Notes under the pieces: model-generated
The model's input: the letters and a program-made list of their open reading frames with translations, nothing else
Told to the model about the DNA's origin: nothing
Database searches by the model: none
Shown: positions 53,417-61,580 of the stretch, in pieces
How the letters are laid out: every line of letters begins with the position of its first letter
How positions within the stretch are numbered: position 1 is the stretch's first letter
Translations under genes and position numbers: made by a program
Source of the DNA: Pseudomonas sp. Root71
GTDB taxonomy: Bacteria; Pseudomonadota; Gammaproteobacteria; Pseudomonadales; Pseudomonadaceae
Length of the DNA stretch: 64,000 nt
Assembly: GCF_001429045.1 (NCBI RefSeq)
Contig: NZ_LMHY01000004.1
Coordinates: 62,001 to 126,000, forward strand
Direction: 5' to 3'

Positions 53417-54454
53417 TCAACCAATGATGTCCTTCCACTTGGCGATACCTTCAGCGACTTCGGCCGCCAGGTCTTCAGGTGGATTGCGGTACCAGGTTAT
53501 CTGGGACAGGCTGCGGTCCTCGGCCCATGGAACATCAGTGCGCAATGTCGGCCAGAAATGGGCCGCCAGGATTTGCGAGACTTCAGGGTCATACAAAAAG
53601 TCGGAGAACAGCTTCGCCGCGTTCGGGTGCGGAGCTTTCAGTGGAATGGCACTCAAGCCCAGGTTGAGGATGGTGCCGTCGGTTGGGGTAACCACGTTTA
53701 TCGGGTTGCCAGCCGCTTTCTGCGTCAGCGAATAACTGAATGGCGCACCCAGACCCACGAGGCGCTCGCCTGAAAGAATGTCGGTAACAGTATCCACGTT
53801 CGATTGGCCGACCTTGGGGTTCAGCTTTGCCAGTTCTTTGAGGTAATGGTCGCCGTACTTTTTACGGATCGCCACCACCCAGGAAGCAACATCACCGGAG
53901 AAGGACGGGCTGCCGACCGTCAGCTTGTTGGCCCATTGAGCGTCCAGTGCAGCCTCCCATGAAGCAGGTGCTGTGGTGACTTTGTCTGACTGATAATTTA
54001 GGCTGGTCAGGCTAATGGCGCCGACCTGGAAGGTGTCGTCCTTGTCCAGCCCCTGGAATTCCTGCGGCAGAAACGCCGTACCCGCCGGTTTGTAGGGCAT
54101 CAATGCGCCGATCTTTTTCAGCTCCAGGTAGTGAAGTATGTTGGTACTGCCCAGCGAGTCGCAGTTGGGCGCATTATTCTGCAGCTCGAGACGTAATCGG
54201 GTGTAGATGGTTTGCGATGCCTGACGCAGCAGGTTGACCTTGATCCCAGGGTAGCGACGGGTGAACGCGTCGCGGATGGCTTCGATGGTCCTTTGTTCAT
54301 AGGACCCCCAGTAAAGGTTGAGTGCACCTTCTTTCTGCGCAGCTGCGTACAGCGATTCGTCGGCAGCGAACGAGGGACGAATCAATCCCGCTGCTAAACC
54401 TGCACCCGCGATGCCACTCGCTTGCAAAAATCTGCGCCGTGTAAATTCGACCAT
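53417..54454 (-). CDS. Tat-exported ABC substrate-binding protein
   Basis: A 345-residue family-1-type (ferric/polyamine-like) periplasmic binding protein. A twin-arginine signal TRRRFLQASG is followed by a hydrophobic core and cleavage near SFAADE. The fold shows GALNLYWGSYEQRTIEAI and GDVASWVVAIRKKYG. Tat export suggests folding before secretion. It lies inside a CoA-thioester operon, so it likely binds the acid that the CoA transferase later activates. Confidence 0.88.
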   Translation of the reverse strand: MVEFTRRRFLQASGIAGAGLAAGLIRPSFAADESLYAAAQKEGALNLYWGSYEQRTIEAIRDAFTRRYPGIKVNLLRQASQTIYTRLRLELQNNAPNCDSLGSTNILHYLELKKIGALMPYKPAGTAFLPQEFQGLDKDDTFQVGAISLTSLNYQSDKVTTAPASWEAALDAQWANKLTVGSPSFSGDVASWVVAIRKKYGDHYLKELAKLNPKVGQSNVDTVTDILSGERLVGLGAPFSYSLTQKAAGNPINVVTPTDGTILNLGLSAIPLKAPHPNAAKLFSDFLYDPEVSQILAAHFWPTLRTDVPWAEDRSLSQITWYRNPPEDLAAEVAEGIAKWKDIIG

Positions 54455-54516
54455 ATCGCTGCCCCTTCGCCTGTTGCTGCTTGATTATTGTGAGTGGAAA
54501 GCAGTGTTTCGGTGGT

Positions 54517-55266
54517 TCAGTAATCGCCTGTCGTTGCGCCGCCATCGACAATGAGAACTTGCCCGCTCATGTAACTGGCGTCGTCGGAGGCGAGGAACGC
54601 CACCACGGAGGCAATTTCTGCAGGTTGTGCGGGCCGGCCCAGTGGCATTCTTGCGATCCAGCGCGCCCTGATCTCCTCTGGAACACTCGCGAGAATAGAT
54701 GTCTCTACGATCCCGGGGGCTACGGCGTTGACCAATACACCGTGGCGCGCCGCTTCTAGGGCGACGGTGTGAGTCAATCCCACCACGCCCGCCTTCGCCG
54801 ATGAATAATTCGATTGACCGTAGGTGCCCAGGATCGCAGTGGAAGCGATATTGATGATCCTGCCCCAACCGCGCCCAACCATGGCCGCCAACCCGAATTG
54901 ACACCCCATCCAGGAGCCACGCAGGTTGACGTCAATCACGGTTTCCCAGTCTTCATCAGTCATCTTCATCAAGGTTCTATCACGCACGATGCCTGCCACG
55001 TTCACCAGAATGTCGACGGCTTTGAAGGCTGGCGGCAGATCAACCATGACCGCGGTCCAACTAGCGCGGCTCGAAACGTCGAGAGTGACCGCTGCCGCCT
55101 GATAACCCTGGGAGGTCAGTGAGCAAGCCAGTTCGACTGCACCGGGGCCGAGGTCGGCAATGATGACCGCTGCGCCCTCTTGCGCCAGGCGCTGACAGAT
55201 AGCCGAGCCAATGCCGCCCGCACCGCCCGTGATCAACGCGACATGCCCGTCCAAGCGAGTGTTCAT
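54517..55266 (-). CDS. Short-chain dehydrogenase (FabG-like)
   Basis: A 249-residue SDR with TGGAGGIGSAICQ, NVAGI, Ser in IASTAILG and YSSAK intact, and C-terminal GQVLIVDGGATTGDY. It is likely the 3-hydroxyacyl-CoA dehydrogenase of the operon. The ATG at 55266 (GGGAG upstream) overlaps the MaoC stop by four bases. Confidence 0.88.
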   Translation of the reverse strand: MNTRLDGHVALITGGAGGIGSAICQRLAQEGAAVIIADLGPGAVELACSLTSQGYQAAAVTLDVSSRASWTAVMVDLPPAFKAVDILVNVAGIVRDRTLMKMTDEDWETVIDVNLRGSWMGCQFGLAAMVGRGWGRIINIASTAILGTYGQSNYSSAKAGVVGLTHTVALEAARHGVLVNAVAPGIVETSILASVPEEIRARWIARMPLGRPAQPAEIASVVAFLASDDASYMSGQVLIVDGGATTGDY

Positions 55267-55718
55267 GATTCGCTCCCTGTGCGGCATGCGACCGCAAATA
55301 CGTCTTCGCCTTCCTGCACCACTTCACCGCTCTGATTGAGCAGGCGCAGCCTGACTCTGACAATGCCCCGCGAAGGGTTTGAATTGCTTTTGCGCAAGTC
55401 TTCGATTTCAGCCACGTAATGCAGCGTGTCACCCGCGAAAACCGGTGCGACGAATCGGCGATGGGTCTCAAGAAAGGCAATGATTGCCCAGTCATCAACA
55501 CTCGAGCGCAGCCCGGTACTCATGGAGTGAGCCAACATGCCATGGGCGATTCGCCGCCCGAAGGGGCCTCGACGCGCAGATTCCTCATCCATATGAATCG
55601 GGTTGAAATCCCCAGACAATCCTGCAAACAGGACGATGTGCGCTTCTGTCAGTGTGATGCGCGACGACACCAACGACTGTGTGGCTACCAGGTCGTCAAA
55701 GTATTGAGTGGAACTCAT
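55263..55718 (-). CDS. MaoC-domain (R)-specific enoyl-CoA hydratase
   Basis: A 151-residue hot-dog MaoC protein. The hydratase motif GDFNPIHMDEESARRGPFGRRIAHGML carries the catalytic Asp and His (residues about 48-75). It adds water to an enoyl-CoA and is the real hydratase of this operon, since the crotonase lacks its Glu pair. AAGGAG precedes the ATG at 55718. It overlaps the DUF35 stop. Confidence 0.88.
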   Translation of the reverse strand: MSSTQYFDDLVATQSLVSSRITLTEAHIVLFAGLSGDFNPIHMDEESARRGPFGRRIAHGMLAHSMSTGLRSSVDDWAIIAFLETHRRFVAPVFAGDTLHYVAEIEDLRKSNSNPSRGIVRVRLRLLNQSGEVVQEGEDVFAVACRTGSES

Positions 55719-56116
55719 GGGTGGCTCCTTGGGCGGAAAACCGGCAACGAGGTGGATGAATCCGTTTCGATGAACGCAACCGAAACGTCCATACCGATGG
55801 TGATCTCGTCGAACGCAATGCCGTGAAGTTGCGACAGCATCAGCGGGCCTTCTGCTAGCTCGACGAGGGCGCACACATAAGGTGTCTCCAGCCGTGAGTG
55901 CCCACGATGGATAACCGAATAGGTAAACAGCGTGCCGCGCCCGCTGACTTGCACCCATTCGGGCTTTATCGCCAGATCGTCCAGGCAATGGTCCCGTGGG
56001 TACCACTGCCATGCACCGGACACAGGGTTGCGTTGAACGAGCAAGCGTCCTTCCCGAAGAGCGGCCCACCAGGGTGCCGACATGGCGTCGGTGACAACAG
56101 GACTCAAAGTGGTCAT
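55715..56116 (-). CDS. DUF35 OB-fold protein without intact zinc ribbon
   Basis: A 133-residue DUF35 protein. The N-terminal rubredoxin-like ribbon is degenerate (LVQRNPVSGAWQWYPRDHCLDD, one Cys of four). The C-terminal OB-fold (VSGRGTLFTYSVIHRG, YVCALVELAEGP) is intact. DUF35 proteins pair with thiolase-like Ltp enzymes; in steroid side-chain degradation the pair is a retro-aldolase (Ltp2/ChsH2, established). The thiolase-like gene is adjacent. Confidence 0.85.
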   Translation of the reverse strand: MTTLSPVVTDAMSAPWWAALREGRLLVQRNPVSGAWQWYPRDHCLDDLAIKPEWVQVSGRGTLFTYSVIHRGHSRLETPYVCALVELAEGPLMLSQLHGIAFDEITIGMDVSVAFIETDSSTSLPVFRPRSHP

Positions 56117-56128
56117 ATCGCTGGCTCC

Positions 56129-57295
56129 TCAGACGGTCAAAATGACAGTGGCTGCGGCACAGAACGTTCCGCCCAACCCATGAACCAACGCGACCTCCGC
56201 GTCTTTCACCTGCACCCCTGGCCCTTCACCGCGCAACTGCCGGACGCCCTCAATCAAAGCCAGCAGACCGCGCTTGCCCGGATGGTTCGACGCCAGCCCA
56301 CCACCGTCGGTGTTGCAGGGCAGAGAGCCACTGATGCTCAAATGGCCGTCCGCCACGAACCGCCCGCTTTCGCCCCGAGGACAGAATCCAAGGTCCTCAA
56401 GCGCCAACATCGGCGTGATCGTAAAGGCATCGTAGAGCTGCACCACGTCGACATCACCAGGCGTCAACCCGGCCATTTCAAATGCTCGGGGACCAGTACG
56501 AGCAGCAGGCGTGATGAGTTCGCGGGACATCTGGCTGATTTGAGTGCGCTGTGTGGCCATGCCAAAGCCGCTCACGCAGACCGGCCGGGCTCGGCAATCA
56601 AGGGCTCGTTCCCGGCTGGTCATCACGATAGCGCCGCCGCCGTCCGTCACGACGCAGCAATCGAGCCGGTGCAAAGGTGAAGCGATCATCGAGGAATTGA
56701 GCACGTCTTCGACGGTAATCGATTTTCGGCCCAGAAAGGCATCCGGATTTTCAGCCGCGTGTTGCCGGAATGTCACCGCCACCTGAGCTAGCTGCTCTAC
56801 CGTGGTGCCATAGAGGTGCATATGACGCTGGGCGTACATCGCATACGTAGAAATGAGCGTCGGTGCGAAGGGCAACTCGAATTGACCAGGCCCCGCCGGA
56901 AGGACGAAAGGGTCGAATGACGGAGTCTTCAACGGCCACCAGCGCGGTGAGGCGGCGTAACTGATAACCACGACATCCGCCAGCCCGGCAGCAATCGCCA
57001 CCGCCGCCTGTGCGGTATGCACCAGATAGGAACAACCCCCCACGTCGGTGCTGTCGAACCAGCGCGGCTCAATGCCCAGGTACTCGGCCATTTCGGTAAC
57101 GCTGTTGACACCGCCCCCCTCGGCCCAGTCGCCGGAAGCCACACATAAGCCGTCTACGTCTCCGAGCGTCAGCCCGGCCTGGGCCAGCGCTGCCTGGATG
57201 CATTCCACCTGGATCGCGAAAGGATGGACATTGGGCGCATCCCTTCGTGGTGACTCATAGGCGCCGACAATGGCGGCGCGTTCGGAAACGTTCAA
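56129..57295 (-). CDS. Thiolase-like protein (SCP2/Ltp family)
   Basis: A 388-residue thiolase-fold protein starting from TTG at 57295 behind AGGAG. It has IVGAYESPRRDAPN, VGGCSYLVHTAQAAVAIAAG (a Cys at the nucleophile region), DVVQLYDAFTITPMLALEDLGFC, NTDGGGLASNHPGKRGLLALIEGVRQL and a C-terminal HGLGGTFCAAATVIL. It is of the acetyl-CoA-acetyltransferase/lipid-transfer type, likely acting with DUF35 as a thiolase or retro-aldolase. First gene of the nine-gene operon, divergent from LysR 57455. Confidence 0.87.
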   Translation of the reverse strand: MNVSERAAIVGAYESPRRDAPNVHPFAIQVECIQAALAQAGLTLGDVDGLCVASGDWAEGGGVNSVTEMAEYLGIEPRWFDSTDVGGCSYLVHTAQAAVAIAAGLADVVVISYAASPRWWPLKTPSFDPFVLPAGPGQFELPFAPTLISTYAMYAQRHMHLYGTTVEQLAQVAVTFRQHAAENPDAFLGRKSITVEDVLNSSMIASPLHRLDCCVVTDGGGAIVMTSRERALDCRARPVCVSGFGMATQRTQISQMSRELITPAARTGPRAFEMAGLTPGDVDVVQLYDAFTITPMLALEDLGFCPRGESGRFVADGHLSISGSLPCNTDGGGLASNHPGKRGLLALIEGVRQLRGEGPGVQVKDAEVALVHGLGGTFCAAATVILTV

Positions 57296-57382
57296 GGCAT
57301 ACTCCTGAAAAGATCGAAAGCCGTGGCCCACAAATTCCATCATCGGGAGGCATGCGAACAAGCAGTTAGAAAACGCCAAATT

Positions 57383-57399
57383 GGTGCATTTAATGCACC
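57383..57399. promoter_or_regulatory. Candidate LysR operator (GGTGCATT-T-AATGCACC)
   Basis: Perfect 8-bp inverted repeat with a one-base spacer, containing T-N11-A, between the divergent thiolase-like and LysR genes. Confidence 0.65.
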
Positions 57400-57454
57400 C
57401 ATTCTTTGGCATAAGACTTGCGTTTGTCGTTAACTCTCGACGCCTGGAGTACCT

Positions 57455-58396
57455 ATGAATAGACGACTGCCGCCGCTACTCGCTGTACGCGCCTTCGAAG
57501 GATTCAGTCGTTGTGGAAGCGTGCGGCAGTGCGCCGAAGAACTATCGGTTTCGCATACCGTTATCTCCCGACATATACAGAATCTGGAAGTCGCCGTTGG
57601 TACAAAACTGGTCAAGAAATCAGGTCGCGGACTTGAGATGACGCGTGAAGGCCAGCGCTACGCGGCACAGCTTCGACGGGCGCTGGACATCATCGCTGAC
57701 GCCAGCAGCGATCTGCGTCAAGGCGAAGACGCGCTGCACGTCTGCTGTATGGCTGGCCTCGCGTCCAGGCGGTTGCTGGGAAGACTGGGCGAATTGGAAG
57801 AAGCACTCAATGGTCGTGAGCTGACACTTGAACCGACCAGTACACGCCCCGACTTCAGTCGCAATGAAGCGGATGCCGAGATTGTCTATCTGGAGGAGCT
57901 CAATCTCGGCGAGGAACTGTGCGCAGAGCTTTTCGCCCGGCCCTTGATTCGTGCAGTGGCCAGCCCCGCGTTTTGCAACCGCTTCGCCGAAGTGACCTGT
58001 GCCGAAGATTTGCTGGGTTTGCCATTGATCCATGAGCGTAACACCCAGCGCTGGTCGCAATGGTTCAGCATTGCCGGTGTTACAGATATTCCCAGGTTGC
58101 GCGGGCCTCGACTGTGGCACGGTCACCTCACGCTCGAAGCGGCCTGTATGGGCCAGGGTGTGGCACTGGTCAGCGAGCTGCTGGCCGACGAAAAAATTGC
58201 CGCTGGCGAGCTCATCGATGTGATGCCGATGACGATTCGTCTAGGCGGGTATTACTTCATCGCCCCCACTCGAAAATGGAACGATCAAGCCATTGTCCGG
58301 CTGCGGCAATGGCTGCATTCCGTGTTCCCCGGCGAACTGGAAAAAGGCGACATTTATGCACCAGTCAGGATCCCAACTTCCGCTTCTGCACCGTAA
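57455..58396 (+). CDS. LysR-type regulator (GcvA-like)
   Basis: A 313-residue LysR protein: HTH region RRLPPLLAVRAFEGFSRCGSV then CAEELSVSHTVISRHIQNLE, and effector domain with DAEIVYLEELNLGEELCAE. GGAG precedes the ATG. It is divergent from the nine-gene CoA operon and presumably controls it and the downstream thioesterase. Confidence 0.88.
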   Translation: MNRRLPPLLAVRAFEGFSRCGSVRQCAEELSVSHTVISRHIQNLEVAVGTKLVKKSGRGLEMTREGQRYAAQLRRALDIIADASSDLRQGEDALHVCCMAGLASRRLLGRLGELEEALNGRELTLEPTSTRPDFSRNEADAEIVYLEELNLGEELCAELFARPLIRAVASPAFCNRFAEVTCAEDLLGLPLIHERNTQRWSQWFSIAGVTDIPRLRGPRLWHGHLTLEAACMGQGVALVSELLADEKIAAGELIDVMPMTIRLGGYYFIAPTRKWNDQAIVRLRQWLHSVFPGELEKGDIYAPVRIPTSASAP

Positions 58397-58426
58397 TAGT
58401 ACTTTTCATAAATGAGGAGCCAGGCA

Positions 58427-58903
58427 ATGAACATCCCCCTACCGAATGGCAGACCTTACGAGAAAGCGCTGGTCAAAAGCGAATGGATTGACCTCTATGG
58501 CCATATGAATATGGCGTATTACGTCATGCTTCTCGATGATCTGGGCCATCGCATTCTGGAACAGTTCGGGCTGGGTAAAGGGTACACACTTGAGCTTAAT
58601 TGCGGGCTCTTTACCGTTGAGGCCAATCTGAAATACCTCAGGGAGGTCTGCGCGGGAGATCCACTGCGCGTGGAACTGACGCCCCTGAGCTTCGACGAAA
58701 AACGCTTGGTCACTCAGGTGGAGCTTTACCATGACGAACAAAACTATCTCAGTGCGACCATGCGGCAGACGGCGGTGCATGTGAATCTCGACACCCGTAA
58801 AGTATGCCCATTTGGCGACGAAGGTCGGCAACGACTGCAAAGGATGATGGACGCATACACCTCCAAAGACTTCGACCTGTCGAGCCGGGTGTCTTCGGAT
58901 TAG
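58427..58903 (+). CDS. 4HBT-type acyl-CoA thioesterase
   Basis: A 158-residue hot-dog thioesterase. The active-site Asp lies in WIDLYGHMNMAYYVMLLDD. GAGGAG precedes the ATG at 58427. It resembles thioesterases of carnitine-type operons (betainyl-CoA thioesterase family) and would recycle CoA from the product of the neighbouring operon. It is probably cotranscribed with the LysR gene. Confidence 0.85.
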   Translation: MNIPLPNGRPYEKALVKSEWIDLYGHMNMAYYVMLLDDLGHRILEQFGLGKGYTLELNCGLFTVEANLKYLREVCAGDPLRVELTPLSFDEKRLVTQVELYHDEQNYLSATMRQTAVHVNLDTRKVCPFGDEGRQRLQRMMDAYTSKDFDLSSRVSSD

Positions 58904-59462
58904 ATACCCTGCACGTCTTAGCAAACCAGTGGAATGCATGTATCTTTAACACTGATATTTTACGACAAACCAGCCTGCTCAAGTCAGGCGTAACTGTTCG
59001 TTGAAATCAGCTTCAGTTGCATCATCCAGGGAGTCGTGAAACGCATCATGACGCACCCAATCTCGGAAAAGTCGGCGAGTTTTTGGCGTGCTATGGCGAA
59101 TACGCCACTTAGCTTCGAAAAAAACGCGAGATAGGTTTTTTCGTTCCCGCCCAGGCCAGCGAGGAACATTGCTTGAAAGCGAATTTCTCGGCGGCGTAAG
59201 GGAACTGGCTTCCTAAGGAGAAGCCTCGACCACTTCGTCAAAATGGCTGTTGGAACATCATCTCCAACAGGAATAAGCAGATCGTGCCGTAAACTCTGTG
59301 AATCATCAGATGAACATGGTCAAACTCCCCATGCATCGTGCATCTGGTATAAATCGCGCCACTAAATACAAGTACGGATCGCTAGCATCGAACAGCACCC
59401 TGCCCAGGGTGACCTCACTGCGTAATCAGGCCTCCCCTGGTACTGCAAATTGTAATAAGCCG
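58904..59462. other. Gene-poor region
   Basis: 559 bases without a supported gene. A minus-strand open stretch of 85 codons (58984-59241) has no good ribosome site and no recognised homology. It might be a fragment of a decayed mobile gene, but nothing proves it. Confidence 0.35.
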
Positions 59463-59948
59463 TTACCAGCCCAGTTGCTTGTTAAAACCAAGGGCATCGT
59501 AGTAGTCATGCTGCGTGAGAATTTTGCCGTTCTTGAGGTGTATGAAACTAACACCCTTAAAGCTGAGGGGGCGCTGAGTAGCTGGGGTCTCGGCACTCCA
59601 GGGGCCGGTATTGGTGCCCTTGAACTCCCATTCAAAGGCAATGCTCTCGCCATTGACAATCGGCTCGCCGAACATTTTCCATTCCAAATCCGGCACCGCC
59701 TGCATGAACACCTGAATTACTTGGGACTTGGCGTTTTCGCGGCCAACTTGAGGGGTGCCCACCGAGGCATCGAGAAACTCAACGTTATCAGAAAAGTACT
59801 CGGCCGCCGCATCCGCATTGTGGGCATTCCAAGCCTTCATATAGTCATGGATCACGCCGAGGGTATCGTTTTGGCCTGCCGCAAAACTTGCATGACTGGC
59901 CAGAACCAGAAACAGCCCGAACAGTAGTGAGTGGATTCGAGACGTCAT
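59463..59948 (-). CDS. Secreted SnoaL-like/ester-cyclase-fold protein
   Basis: A 161-residue protein with a signal peptide (RIHSLLFGLFLVLASHASFA) and a SnoaL/NTF2-like domain (VIHDYMKAWNAHNADAAAEYFSDNVEF, IAFEWEFKGTN, FIHLKNGKI). SnoaL-like proteins include cyclases and hydrolases; here no function can be assigned. The ATG at 59948 has AAGG upstream. It follows the APC permease gene in the same direction. Confidence 0.8.
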   Translation of the reverse strand: MTSRIHSLLFGLFLVLASHASFAAGQNDTLGVIHDYMKAWNAHNADAAAEYFSDNVEFLDASVGTPQVGRENAKSQVIQVFMQAVPDLEWKMFGEPIVNGESIAFEWEFKGTNTGPWSAETPATQRPLSFKGVSFIHLKNGKILTQHDYYDALGFNKQLGW

Positions 59949-60014
59949 AGCCTTCAACCTTATTGTCAGAAGATCGGTTTGCCTGCCGCGCTTAGTGGCA
60001 GGCATTGATGTCAA

Positions 60015-61493
60015 TTAACGGTTTTTCCAGGCATCCGAAGCTGGGGCCTTGCCCTTTTCATAGGGACGAAACAGGGTCATGTATAGGACACCGACAAGGA
60101 TGACGATGGCACCGACAAGTGCGATGCCGTAGTTCAAATACCAAGGCGCATCCGGGGTACGCGGCCAGGACATATTGATGATCGCGAACATGCCGTAGCA
60201 GAGGGCAGCAATGTTCACGATCCAACCCCAACGTCCCATGGTGAACTGGCCCTTGGGTTTCCACCCACGGATACGGGCATACAGCGCACCGCCAACAATC
60301 ATCTGGAACGCCAGGTAGATACCGATGGCGGCAAAGCTCACCACCAGAGCAATAGCGTTCTGAAGGTAGAAGCCCACACACACAATGATCGCAGGCAGCA
60401 CGCCACACACCACCAGAGCTGCGGTCGGGACGTGTGTCGTAGGCGAGAGTTTTTTCAGCATATTACTGCCCATGAGCATTTCGTCTCGAGCATAGGCATA
60501 GAGCAGACGACTGGCGGATGCCTGCAAACTCAGCACGCAGGAAACGAACGAAACCGTAATGACCGCCATAACTACCCGAGAGCCCACAGGACCGAACGCG
60601 CTGCCGAATATGGTCGACATCGGGTCTTTGTCTTGCCCGGAAATGACCGCAGCCATATCTGGAACTGCAAGGATCAACGCCAGGGCCGCAAAGATCGAGG
60701 CGGCGCCGCCGATCCAGATAGTCATCCGCATCGCCTTTGGAACCTGGCGGCTAGGATTTGGGGTTTCCTCGGCAACATCGCCGCAAGCTTCAAAGCCGTA
60801 GTAGAGAAACATCCCCGCCAATGAGGCCGTGAGAAACGCAGGCCAATAGGCCCCATCAATGGAAATATCAAAAGTATTGAACAATACGCTCAAAGGCTGG
60901 TGGCGCTCGAAGATCAGCAGGTATCCACCGATAAACAAAGCCCCGACTAGTTCGCAGAGAAAACCGAACATCGCCACCCGCGCCAATAGTTTGGTACCAC
61001 TGAGATTCAAGACCGTCGCCACCGCCGTCAAAAATAGCGCGACCAACGTGTTAGTTACCGGCGACGACTCGAAACCTAGAAGGTTTGCGATGTAGGGGCC
61101 AGCCCCCAGCGCGACGGCGGCAATGGTGACACATAGGGAGATGGCATAAATCCACCCGACCATCCATGCCCACTTCTTGCCAACCAGACGACGGGCCCAA
61201 GGATAGACGCCGCCGGAAATCGGGTACTGAGATACCACTTCGCAAAAAATCAGACACACCAGCATCTGGCCGAACCCCACCAGCAGGTAGGACCAGAACA
61301 TCGGTGGCCCGCCGGCGGCCAAGCACAGGCCGAACAAGGTGTAGACCCCTACTACCGGGGACAGATAGGTGAATCCAAGGGCAAAGTTCTGCCACAGACT
61401 CATACTACGTTCGAAATTTGAGGTGTACCCAAGGGCACGGAGTTGCTCCGCGTCTTGATCTACAGCTACCTTGGAGCTAATTGAGCTGTTCAT
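60015..61493 (-). CDS. APC-family amino acid/amine permease
   Basis: A 492-residue, roughly 12-helix APC permease. Motifs include FALGFTYLSPVVGVYTLFG, YPISGGVYPWARRLVGKKWAW and YYGFEACGDVAEETPNPSRQVPKA. The ATG at 61493 has AAGGA upstream. It follows a PuuC-like aldehyde dehydrogenase, so its substrate may be a polyamine, GABA-like compound or amino acid. It is probably cotranscribed with the ALDH and the secreted protein. Confidence 0.88.
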   Translation of the reverse strand: MNSSISSKVAVDQDAEQLRALGYTSNFERSMSLWQNFALGFTYLSPVVGVYTLFGLCLAAGGPPMFWSYLLVGFGQMLVCLIFCEVVSQYPISGGVYPWARRLVGKKWAWMVGWIYAISLCVTIAAVALGAGPYIANLLGFESSPVTNTLVALFLTAVATVLNLSGTKLLARVAMFGFLCELVGALFIGGYLLIFERHQPLSVLFNTFDISIDGAYWPAFLTASLAGMFLYYGFEACGDVAEETPNPSRQVPKAMRMTIWIGGAASIFAALALILAVPDMAAVISGQDKDPMSTIFGSAFGPVGSRVVMAVITVSFVSCVLSLQASASRLLYAYARDEMLMGSNMLKKLSPTTHVPTAALVVCGVLPAIIVCVGFYLQNAIALVVSFAAIGIYLAFQMIVGGALYARIRGWKPKGQFTMGRWGWIVNIAALCYGMFAIINMSWPRTPDAPWYLNYGIALVGAIVILVGVLYMTLFRPYEKGKAPASDAWKNR

Positions 61494-61580
61494 TGCAACA
61501 TCCTTCAAAAAGGAATTTGTTTTAATAGGCGTTGATCGGACGGTGCCATCCCATCCGTTGCGCGATTAACCATAGTTGAC

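Noticed and set aside
55263..56069. Long N-terminal extension of the MaoC gene
   Set aside because: The extra residues are the DUF35 gene read in another frame; AAGGAG and ATG at 55718 mark the real start.
57296..57412. Longer N terminus of the thiolase-like protein from 57412
   Set aside because: It runs through the LysR operator; TTG at 57295 has a perfectly spaced AGGAG and gives the family N terminus.
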